Shown: positions 22,484 through 34,900 of the stretch, piece by piece
Numbering within the stretch: position 1 is the first letter of the stretch
Layout: each line of letters begins with the position of its first letter
Assembly: GCA_965153355.1 (NCBI GenBank)
Contig: OZ231127.1
Location: 7,812,001-7,876,000, forward strand
Length of the DNA: 64,000 nucleotides
Reading direction: 5' to 3'
DNA from: Flaccisagitta enflata
Taxonomy: Eukaryota > Chaetognatha > Sagittoidea > Aphragmophora
Translations under genes and position numbers: made by a program
Notes under the pieces: model-generated
Seen by the model: only the letters and a program-made list of their open reading frames with translations
Told to the model about the DNA's origin: nothing
Databases searched by the model: none

Positions 22484-25400
22484 CTGTTGTGAAGGTGGGA
22501 AATCAGCGACGTAATTTATACATAGCCATGGAGAGGTGTTTTTTGGTAGAAGAAGTGACCCCGGCCCCGGTTTATTACAATATCGTTGCGCGTATTTCTC
22601 CATTTTCTTTACTCAAAGCATCACAGGCTGATATAAGATCCGTTATATGGATATGCGGAGGAACAAAGTCTTTTATATTGAAGCTTGTACACAAGTCCGC
22701 GACTGAAATGCAACAGCAAATAGGTTATTGGATATAGACGTGCTCGTTTCTTACACTTTGTGTTTAACGATGTAAGAATCGAACTGTCAGTCAATCGCGC
22801 TACATTCTTACAGGGTTCAAATAGCTGCGCAGCGTTGGATTTCTTTCCCTCTCCCCCTGCCTTTGATTTTCCTCCTCGCGGCGCATCGCGTCGCATTGCA
22901 AAATTTATTATTTTCTTCTCCATAAAGCAATGAAACTATATTTTTGGGCTAAAACTAAACTTGAAAATTAGAGCATTTAGTTTATGCGTAATCAATTCTT
23001 GCCTTCGCTTGAGATGTTCACAAGCCAATCTAATCTAATTCAAACGAGCTACCTTTTCTCGGTAAAGGCCTTGCAACCAGTGTCCTGTGGCTTCGTCTGT
23101 CTCCATGGGGACTTCGGAGAGTGGAATGCGTCTAACCAGCATTTCCGCGTAACATCTTCGCCCGTACAAAATGTTCTTCAGCGTCGGCGCGGTTCCACCA
23201 CTCGGCACGCAAACCGTCACGTCGTAAATGTAGTCGACTAGAAGGAAAACAAGGCCAAATTATGGCCAATACGTGCGCCTCGCTGATTTAGAATAAATGA
23301 ATGTTTTTGATGAATGAATGAGTCAATGAGTGAATGACTGATTGTTGAATGAATCAGTGAATAAAATTAATGAACGACTGAACGACAAAGTGTGACATCG
23401 GAACCGTCGTTTCTGCGCGGTTTTAACGTTTGCGTGGCGGACAGACCAACTGACCGACCGACCGACAGACGGAACGAAAAGTGGCTTTTAGAGTCGCGTA
23501 GCACGCGACTTATAACTTTAAAATAAGACTGGTGTCGTGATGAGCCGACTGTAGACGGGGTGAAATTCAACAATTTCAAATGTTATAAAATTGAACAAAA
23601 CTACATATTGCCATGTAGCCAACCTATTGTTACATATAAATCCATATTTGGATTTTCTTATGAAAGCTCATTTTTCATACAAATTAGGCCTAAAGACACA
23701 TTATTAGCAATTTCATTACTTAAAACTTTTGCCAAATACAATAAAAAAAATCAATATGACAGTAAAATTTGTACTGATAACTTTCAAATAATCATGTGTG
23801 ATCATGTTCCTGAATCATTTTTTGAGTTTTTTGAGTTTTTGAAAAAATCGCTATAAGTACCATATCTGGCTGGGTGGGCTGTTGGAGAAAAAAATTTATC
23901 TCCCAAGCTCCATATGATGCCTGTGACCAGGAATCTTTAGAGGAAGCCTCATGCAAAATTTCAACCAGATCGGACAATTATTTTAGAAGTTATGCCATTT
24001 CTTCATTTTTTTATCAGGTAGGCTGGTTGGTCTGGTTGGACGGCTTGACATTCTCTAGGTCGCACCAGTATTTAGGCAAAGAACCCTCTTGGTCTGTGTA
24101 TCAACCATGCAAAATTTCATCGGGCTAGCTCAAATAGTTCCTGAGATATCCCAATTTGAATTCTCAGAAATTTTACCAGATTAAGGCACAAAAGCATCGC
24201 GCATTTGTGTGTGAGGCGCTGCGTAGAAACAAAGAATTAACTACGAGGCTTGGTCGGCGAGCGTTACAATTCAGTCCTTATTTTTGTAATGATCAACTTT
24301 GAAATTTCATTGTGACCACGTAAAATGAAGTTAAGACTTAAAATTTTAGGTGCAAGAACAGAATTTGACCCTCTTTCCCATCGTGTAGAGGAATTTTCCA
24401 TCAATCATGTCACTATGCCTTGGCATAGTAAGAATTTAAGTGTGACATAACAATTGGGATGAAATATTACAAAAAATTTTGATTTCAGATTTTGGGGTTG
24501 ACATAAGATTTTTTGAAAGGGTTGTTTCAGGAAGAAGAGAGTTTCAGTTTTTTGCTATTTTTGGTATATGAGGAGTATGAGAAGGTGCCCAGATGGATAT
24601 GGTCTCCTTCGGCCCGCCATATTTATCAAGTGTTTTCTTGTGGTCTGCATATCTCATGTATAGACAGAAATTGGTGACTTTTTTTAAATGATGCATAACT
24701 TTTGACCAGTCTTGTGATAATTTCTGAAGAGGGAATATTTCTTTAGAAATTCAAAGGATAGTTGTGATGGGTCCGGATTAAACACCAGTGAGGGCTCCAA
24801 AGGCTCTCATCCTTTAGTAAAGTAGGGTTGAGTAGTAATGTTGTCCAACTTTCATAAGTGTGACTGCTACAAAGAGGGGCACCTCTGAATTGTAACGCTC
24901 CCCATAAATGTTGATTTCTCTTAAATGAAACGGAAAAAATCCTTAAAAATTGGAGGGAGGGTCCTTCAAGTATTCGTTAATGCAATGGAAAAAGAAAAAA
25001 TGCTTAATGTTTGAATTATGATAAGCTTACTAAAAAAACTTTCTTTATCACTCTTTTTTAGTAAATAATGATAGAAAAATAAAGTGGAAGAGTACCATAA
25101 TTAAAGATTATTTTATGACATCCTACAGTTGAAATATTGAGCTCTAACTTTCTAAACATGTCAATGGAATGATAGTGATTGCTTACAAGCTTTAGTATGA
25201 CCCCATTGACATTTTTTGATTGGTTAAACTTGCATTTTGCTTGCAGGGACAGAATCGGGACAGGCCAAAATGGACCCTCCTACCCCTGTTTTGGACCCCA
25301 TAGGGACAGATAGTGGGGCAAAAATTGATTTGGTATGGCGCACCAGATAGTTGGGTATGTCCGCCAAGCTTTTTGACCTCATGCAATTTAGCAGAAGAAG

Positions 25401-28400
25401 CGATGAAACTTCTGCAATGGTGGAGAGTCAGGGTTTCTCTCACGCATGACGATGCTCGGAATTAACCATAAATAATCTGTCTTTGTTTGATCCTTTCATT
25501 ACAATGTATGGATGAGATGTCATGTTTGCCCTGCGGTTGGTTGATAGGCCAGCTAGTCGGTCAGGAAAACGCTTTTATCGCGCAAGACGCCCGATTCTGA
25601 GGTCTTTCTTCACCCATTTTAACTCTTACACACCGTCTCCCAATCATTTCCATTCAAGACAGTTATTCAGAAGTACTTCATCAGGCTCACATAATAGCCA
25701 TACAATTGACCTAGTTCAATTTACTTTTATCTTTGAATCCATTGAGGGCCATGCAGAAGCCCTTAGGTCGCGGTAACAAATGATGCTTGAGCTCCGGCAA
25801 GCCTTTTTTGCGAGCGACTTCCATGCTTAGCTGGTGCTTGGTTGCCGTAAATCGAGTTCCTTCGCAAAACAACAACATCCAAAACGGCGAAGGATAAGTC
25901 TGTTAGAAGGAATAGGAAAGAATATATAAGTCGAGGACCCGTGGAATAACATCAATGTACAGTTTAACCCCGCTATAACGGATCAACAGGTCGCCCAAGG
26001 GCAATATGTGGTCAGCGATACCCGTTGCCCTGCTTTGTGTGATTGTGAATTGGAGTGAAGGGTAGCAGGGCAGCGGCCCCGAAGGGAACGATAAGTCTGT
26101 TAGAAGGAATAGGAAAGAATATATAAGTCGAGGACCCGTGGAATAACATCAATGTACAGTTTAACCCCGCTACAACGGATCAAACAAGGCCGGATACGCG
26201 GCCAATACCAGTTGCGGATGGGTGGGCAGGGGCAGAAATGCGCGTTTTCAACTCGAGCGTGACAACTCCAGCGTGACAGATCGATGGACGGACAGACGGA
26301 CGGATGGACGGACAGACAAAGCCCCTTATAGAGTTGCATATCCGCAACTGAAAATATCAGAAATCCGTCTGTATAAAGGATGTGAATATCTAATCCCCTC
26401 AAGAAATTTTTCTTTCTACTTACATTGGCAGTAATACTAATCCATCAATAATAGAAGAAATTAATCAATCCCTTGAGATCTAATATTGCGGGATGTAACT
26501 GCATGCCTGTAGACTTGATAAGTGGTCAATGAAACCCAGTTTGATGTTGTCGTTTATGGGCATGTGATAGTAAAGTAATTGGGGGAGTTTTCTGACCAGT
26601 AACAAGTACTTGAGATTAAAACAAGCCCATCCGGGCAACTCCATGCGGCATCTGCGTGATTTTCAAACTGGCGTAACGGAGAGACGGACATACGGACATA
26701 CGGATTCGATGACGCATCTTAAAAAGCCTCTTAAGGGATGGACGGGTGACGACGGGGCATAGACAAATGGACAGACCGGTCGATCTCTTCACGTCACATG
26801 TCAGCTGACCTGAAAAGCGCATTGAGTCTTACTTAGCACGCTCGTCACAGATGTCAACTGACTTGTAAAGCGGCGTGACTTTTCTCCATGGTTTTCTTAT
26901 CCGAGTCGTAATTTCTTTTGAGAAAGATGGACTCTGTGAACCACCACGTCGTGCCCACCAATGGAACGTATTTCAATGAGTTTTTCGCGTACACTTTCGA
27001 ACTCTGTGGGAAACAAGTAACGCGCGGGATTTCAATATCCTCGCGAAGGGATGGGCAGGGGCGTCCAAACACCATCCAAACACACCATCGGCCCCCTTAC
27101 ACACACGCACACTTAAGACGCTTTGACTTGTGTCCATGGATCAACGGACCAACGGACGGACAAAGCCTCTTATAGAGTCGCGACTTGAAACGAAGCAATG
27201 AGCATAAGCCATAGAGCTCCTTGATTCTTATCGGGACCGATCCTACTCGTTCTCAGATTGAACCGAGCAAACAATGCCACGCTACAAACGTTTAAAATTA
27301 TATACATCAAAAACCCTTATTTGGATCATTGTACATCGGCGACGGTTTCATGACTATAAATTAAAAAATGATTACCTACCCCTAGAACGCCAAATCGGTT
27401 GGCCATGATCCAGCCCATGAGCCAATCGATGTCGTATTTGTGGTTCATGATGACGATTGCGTGTTCTTGGCCGATTTTGGAGAGATCCTCGCCTTCTTCC
27501 ACGACGAGTTGACAATCGGTGCCAGACCACCATTCCGCCAAAACAGTCAATTCTGAAACGGGGAAATGTTGAAATGAAACCACAAAAGATGGTAACAACA
27601 AAAAAAAAAAAAAACAGATCAACGACAAAACAACGACAACAACAACTACCACTCCGGCAACACAAAAACGTCAACAAAGATTAATTCGCCTTCATCGTAA
27701 ACAACAACCAAAACAAAGCAAACAACAGCAATAACGGGTTTCAATCTGAAAATTGAAACCAATCCTCGTGGTGCCTGTGTGACATTTCCACTATCTAGGG
27801 GCAATTGTTACCAGTATTCATTTGCAGGAAGAGGAATACTTACGACTCCAATGGAACCAGGCTAGCCAAATGTTGACTTGTCGGTAAACGGAGAGACTCA
27901 AAGGACGTATGGTCAAGAAAGTCAGTAATTGGATGCAGTTGATCACGATCCCGGAAACGATGAAAACGTAGACTAACAGAAGATGCAGAATGAACCACTC
28001 CCGGACGGCGAACACATGATGGAATACGCTGGTAAGAAAACAATCACCATTATTATTAGTCGACGATTTCATAAGTTTGGTGGAAAATACGAAAAATAAA
28101 TAGCATTGAACTACTAGGATGAAACGGCTGGTGCAAAAAAAAAGAAAATAACCTGGGAGAGACTACCTGACGAAGAAGCTGCCTGACAAAAAAAAAGCTT
28201 AACGAAAAATGCCTGACAAAATGCTAACAAAAAACAAGGGCGTACATAGTCCGATGACTGATTAATTCCCCCCCCCTCTCTGATTTTCTTCCCCGCAATG
28301 CGTTGCGTCGCGCTACAAAATCTATGATTTTTCTTCCCCATATGGCAATGAAACAGTGTTTTTAAGGTTCAAGAATGTTAGATAGTGTTATACTAATCAG

Positions 28401-28891
28401 TTTTTTATGATTTGGTACTGTCAAAAGTTTTATTTTCCCCTAATTTTCTTTTTTTTCTCTTTTTTTCCCCTTAAATTTCCTTCCCCATCTTTAATAGGGG
28501 TGGGGGTAATGCACCTTAGTCAACGGATTAAGTTGCAGGTGAAGAATACATACTAATATGATGAGAATAGATGGTATGCCAAGTTTCAGGGCCTTCGGAA
28601 AAGTTTCAGCCTAGCCCTCCATAATCAAAGGCGAGTACCCTATAATATCCTTTGGACGATTAGTAAATAGCTGTTACCCGTATTATCGATTGCTACTCAT
28701 TGATGCGGTTACGATCGGTCCTCTTCCTCTTCCTCTTTCTCTTCCTCCTCTTCCTCCTCCTACCAGAAAGTCGCCTGTAAACTTTGCTTTTCTCTTCATC
28801 GATCTGTTCATTATTCTATCTGTCTGTGTGTCTATCTGTCTCAATCAGTCTGTCTATCTGTCTCAATCTGTCTGTCTGTCTGTCTGTCTGT

Positions 28892-28979
<88 letters not shown>

Positions 28980-31900
28980 ACATATGCATCCATCATATTT
29001 AGTGATCATTTTCTTTTTCTTTTTTTTTTCAAAGAAAAAAATATATGAAAAAAAGATTATATGCAGAAATGAATTAAATACAAATGAGAAACTAAAACTA
29101 AAAAAATGTATCATTTTTTTTTCTTTCAAATATTTTCACTATTCTTGGATGATCAACAATTTTACATCATGCAAAAAAAATGTCAGTTTGTGAGAAAAAA
29201 AATTGATAATAACCGCATTGGAGTCGGTGGTTATAGCACTATAGCAGTATCCGAACCGAACCTATATTCGCGATTTTCAATTAATTGAACCAAATTGAAC
29301 CGTTATCTAATAGCCAGATCGCCGAACTATAGCCCTCCACCCCCCCCTGCCCCAAGAGCATGAAAACCCAGAAAAAGCGACTTTTGATATTTTAAGCAGG
29401 TTTTGTATTCTAAATGTGTCAACGAATGATAAAAAATACTGAAACTCCTTTTATAGTATGTAATCAAATATGTGACCACCCATTTGGGGTGTGTTACAGG
29501 ATTTTTTTGCGGGTATAGACCCTCTGGAATCACTGCAAAATGATGACTTTTGCCAATTATAAATATTTGTATTTCCAATCATGGCTTTGGTCTCAGATTG
29601 GGCTGGCTGTGAAATCATAGTCGTGGTATGGTTAGGTGAATCCCTTGGGCACCCTAGATGGCTACCCTGATACCCCCACGAGTTAGTTTTCTCTTTTACA
29701 ACGAGTTAATTTCTCGGCTAAAAAGAGGAAGAAAACCACCATCTAATTGTTTCTTACAAAAAGGAAAAATGTTATGAGCATATCATCCTTTCATTCATTT
29801 ATTCATTCATTAATTCAATAATTCATTCATTCTTTCATCAATTCATTCATTCATTCATACATCCTTTGTTAATATGCGAAGCATATATCAGTAACATATG
29901 TAAACTGAGACTGAATGGGAACCAAATTTCAAAGAACACGTCTTAAATTCTGCTGCATACTGTAGAAACAAAACGGAAATGGCATGACGGCAACGACATT
30001 TAGCAGTGACGATGTCGAAACTTATAAGAAGTATTTTAGGGGGAACGAAACTTTTGATGACCAATTGGTTTTTAGCTAGTGTCGATGATCTCATATCAGT
30101 CACATACAGTACGTTCCGAGCAAAAAGGGCATTATATGGAGGATCTACTGTACGCAACACATTAAATTCAAATATCATAATGTGTGGTTTTTCTGAAAGC
30201 CAATGATGCAAGGAATTCCGCGAACATAATTTTGATACTCTGGTTGCAAAAGGTGAGCGCACAGAAAAAAAGTCGTGCACTTGTCCAGTTTCGAACCCGT
30301 GACTTGACAGAATCACTTTTCCCTATGCAGAGAAAAGAAATTCTGAAGTCGCGCACGCTAACCATTCGGCTAACGCGACACGGATAGATGTGCTTCAATT
30401 ACAAGTGATCAGAATCTAATTGGCCGCTAATTTTGACTTCCAAACTCAATCAACGGAATTTATTTTCCCTTGGTGATCCTTGCTCTGTTTTCATATCAGA
30501 ATGGCTTCCTTACATAATAAAAAATGTGTTCAACGTACGAACATGAAGTGGTTTTAGTGATCATTCAATAGGTTTCAGTAGGTTTTGCTATGGACGATCG
30601 TGCTTATTAGAAATATATAATGAAGTTACTTCTTTTCAACATACTGATTATCAGAATAAGACACGAAATGAAAAAGAAAATAGATGAAAAAGCAAAGAAA
30701 AAAATGAAAAGAGGTCAAAACGAATGGGCGAGCTAATAAATTAACAGACTAAGGGCAACAAATTGATGAGCTAATAAATGAGGTAAGCAGAAAACGCAAA
30801 CAAACTAACGAAAAAGCAAACGTTGAAATAGATGAAAAACTGCAGGAATAAAGTGAATAGAAAATGTAAAGAGAAATAGAACAAGGCCAAGTACGCCAAA
30901 AAGGTGCGCCGTGTGGATCGTCGAACCAATGCTTTACCGACCAACCGACCGATAGACTAACGGACACAGCCAGTAAAAGAGGTGCGTTGGCGCACCTAAA
31001 AACAAGGCCAACACCTATAAGTCGCGTGCGAGACTTACAGACAAAGAGTGACTTAGAATGACTTAGAATGACTTTCAATGACTTAGAATGACCTAAAATG
31101 ACCAAAATTGACTTAAAATGACTAAAAAAACAAAAATCCAAAAATAACTTAAAATAACTTAAAATGACTTGAAATGACTTAAAATGACTTAGACTGACTC
31201 AAAATGACTAAGAATAACTATAAATGACTTAAAATGACTTAAAATGACCTAAGAGTCGACGTTATAGTACAAAAAAGTAAAGTGTGACGGACGGACGGAC
31301 TGACGGATGGACGGACAAAGCGGGTTGTAGAGTCGCGTGCACGCGACTAAAAACCTAACAGATCAAAAAATGAACAAAAGAACGAACGAACAAACAAACC
31401 AATGAACGAACGAACGAACATATAAATGGACGAACGATAGAATGATCTAGGTCATTAGACCTAATTTGCGTGCTCCGGCACATTAAAAAAAGTCAGACAG
31501 ACAAACGATTTAAAAAACAAGGCCAAGTAGGCCAATAAGGTGCGACGTGTGGATCGTCGAACGAATGCGTTACCGACCAACAGACAGACAGACCGACGGA
31601 CAGAGCCAGTTATAGAGGTGCTTTGTCGCACCTAAAAAGACATTCAAAACGGCTTATCACGCCTCAAAGTTTCTTCTCTACTATTCTGGGACATAGAAAA
31701 AACATTATAAAAGCCTTTATAAACGACTTTGTGGCAGACGGACGAACCAACTGCCTGAAGTGGTGACCGCTGTTACACATCAACCAAATGACCAACAATG
31801 GTTATTGCTGCCAAATATACTTATAAATATCTTAAATCATTTTTAACACCTTTTAAACGATTTTGTGACGGACAAACGGATGGACGGCCGGACGGGTGGA

Positions 31901-34900
31901 TGGACGGACAGACCAACCAACCGACCGACAGGAAAGTGGCTTATAGAGTCGCGTAGCACGCGACTAAAAATGGAAGAATGATCCAAGGGAATCAAAGGGA
32001 AGGAAGAACAAAAGAAGGGAAAAATGAGTGGTTTGGTGTCGATCAGCGTCGATCATAACGGCTTCGTGTTGGTTTGATTGGAAACTAGAAATCAGCTCTT
32101 TCTCTTCTTTTATTTCTGCGCTGAAAATCGAAATAATGTGGAGGAAGAATGAAGCGGAAAGAAGTCTTTTTCTCCCACATTTTTAGGTGCGCCAACGCAC
32201 CTCTATAACTGGCTGTGTCCGTCGGTCTGTTGGTCGGTAACGCATTCGTTCGACGATCCACACGGCGCACCTTATTGGCCTGCTTGGCCTTGTTTGATTG
32301 TTCCTTCTTTGTAGAAGGAGATGACACTTTCTGAAGTCTTTCCCCCCCCCCACCTTCTCCCCCTCTTTATCCTCCTTGATCTCATGAACATGGAAAAGCT
32401 TTAGAGGTTATGGGATTGAAGAAAGTTAGAATCGGCTATTTTGCGAGTTTCAAACGGACAGACAGACCAACCTATCAGCGGACAATCAGACATGACCTCT
32501 AGAAGTGTGAAGACACACTTAAAAATCAGAGCAGCCACAAAAATTACTTAAAAAGCTATATAAAACATGGAGCTACAACAATGTCGGGGATCGCGGGAGG
32601 GGGGGACAGGGGCCTTAAACCCCCCCCTTACACACACAAATACAACCGTAGCATGCGAGTTTTGATACTTTTCAACTCAACCATTTCAGACCAAATCAAA
32701 GGACGCTTACAGATTGTCACACAAAGTCTATGGATTCCCAAGTCAGTGGTCAAAACTGTGACAGGAGGGATGGACTAATGGACTGTCCGACCAACCGACC
32801 AACACTAACCCATAAAATGATTAATTGAAAGTCGGGTTTTCTTTTCGGCTGAAATAAATCATTATTTTCCTACACTGTACCTCAGATTTGTTTCTACCTC
32901 TTCCTCTGGATCATTCGCAGCCCTCGCAACGTCATTGTCTATCCATCGATAACCACATTGATACGGTTCATGATATTCTCACACTAGTGACATTTTTTCC
33001 CCGGCGCTCCTCATATCTTGACTGCCAGTCAAAAACCCAGGATGAAATTATCTAAAAAAAAAATAAAAAAAAAAATAAAAAGATAAAATAAAAAAAAATC
33101 ATTTTTTATAAAGTTTTGAAAAAAAAATTTAGAATTAGAATATAATATATATTCTAATTAATAAATTGCAAATAAGTTGAAAACAGTTTTTACTGTTAAA
33201 CTCTTTATTGATAAGCATTTGAACAAAGGTGTTAACATAATATATCTAACACCTGTGCAATAATGATTGCAACAACTTGACAATCCACTATATTTTTCAC
33301 TTTCTGCAAAGCTGAATTTACATATTTGATCGGTTTTAGTCATTTTCATAATAATACTAGCTAAAATATGACAGAAAGAGGATTTTCAATTCTCTTTGGG
33401 AGTTCCAAGTTTAGTTTATTTATCACAACTGCAACATGGTTGTGTCCAGAATGTCAACTTTTGGATTACTTTGACACAAATATTTGAGCCCTTTGCTTTT
33501 GAAATTGAACTAGAGCTCAAGAGCTAATCAGAGGCACAATCCGCATGTTTCTATCCATTTTCAAAAAGATTTCAGAGTGTTTTAAAGATGATGATTTTTT
33601 TTTAGTAATTTTGCAGTGCCAAGCAGGGTAGATGTTTTCACTGATTTAGCTATAACTGGGCTTTGTTTTAATCAATAAGGATGTTATTCATAAGCGAAAT
33701 GAAGCATTTCTTAAGTACTAACTGATGGTGAAAACCAAATTTCTTTTTTTTTTTTTCATTTTGATTTGACAGTCTTAAGAAGTTGTTGCAATAATTCTTG
33801 CACAGCTGTTATATCATATACATTTCAATGATCTAAGAAATAAAATAGTCGCAAAAGCGTTAGATGGTCAGCGATACCCGTTGCCCCTATGTGAGTGTAT
33901 GTGTGGGAGAGGTGGTTAGAGGGGCAGCGGCCCCGAAGGGGCCGATGACCTATGCTGTTTTTATTTGAGCCTCAAGGCTGGGATTAGGGCCTGGAGGCTG
34001 GAATTTAGGCCTTCGGACTGGGATTTGAGCCTCGAGGCTGGGATTTGAGCCTCGAGGCTGGGATTTGAGCTTCAAGGCTGGGATTTGAGCCTCGAGGCTA
34101 GGTTTTGGGCCTCGAGGCTAGGTTTTGGGCCTCGAGGCTAGGTTTTGGGCCTGGAGGCTGGGATTGGAGCCTCGAGACTGGGATTGGAGCCTCGAGGCTG
34201 GAATTTGAGCCTCGAGGCTGGAATTTGAGCCTCGAGGCTGGGATTTGAGCCTCGAGGCTGGGATTTAAGCCTCGAGGCTGGGATTTGAGCCTCGAGGCTG
34301 GGATTTGAGCCTCGAGGCTGGGATTTAAGCCTCGAGGCTGGGATTTGAGCCTCGAGGCTGGGATTTGAGCCTCGAGGCTGGGATTTGAGCCTCGAGGCTG
34401 GGATTTGAGCTTCGAGGCTGGGTTTGGAGCCTCGAGGCTGGGTTTGGAGCCTCGAGGCTGGGATTAGAGCCTCGAGGCTAGAATTTGGGCCGGGGGGGGG
34501 GCGGAGAAGAGGGAGAAGGAGGAGAAGGAGAAAGTTTCCCATATGTGTAAAAGCATAGGTCATCGGCCCCTTCGGGGCCGCTGCCCAAAAAGGGCGAAGT
34601 ATTTAAGACTGAATTTTTTTGTTAAAGCTTAACCAAGATGAATATTTATTTTAGAAGCCTTGTATAAAAAGCTTATGGTTTTTTTTTTCAACTTTAAAGA
34701 TTAAGATATTTCAAGTCTGGGAACCTGACCGATTCACGCTGCAGCGCAGTTTTGGTCCGACAGTGCTGCTGCAGTCTGAGGCAACATTGTCAGAGGTCGC
34801 ATCAATGGATTCAACAAGGCCCGATACGGCGATACACGGCTACCTTAGTCGCGTGCGGGTGGGCAGGGGCTGTATCACTTGATAATTTGGGCAGGAGCAG

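Noticed and set aside
30290-30390. Functional tRNA gene
   Set aside because: Box A and box B are recognisable, but the stems do not pair as a full cloverleaf. A SINE head is more likely.
30168-30398. Conserved 65-76-residue protein also encoded at 40588-40785
   Set aside because: Identity between the two loci is explained by the composite dispersed repeat with a tRNA-like head, whose opposite strand is open as well.
34138-34563. 141-residue [17 protein letters not shown] repeat protein
   Set aside because: Reading of the 20-bp minisatellite inside a family D element, with no start or splice support.
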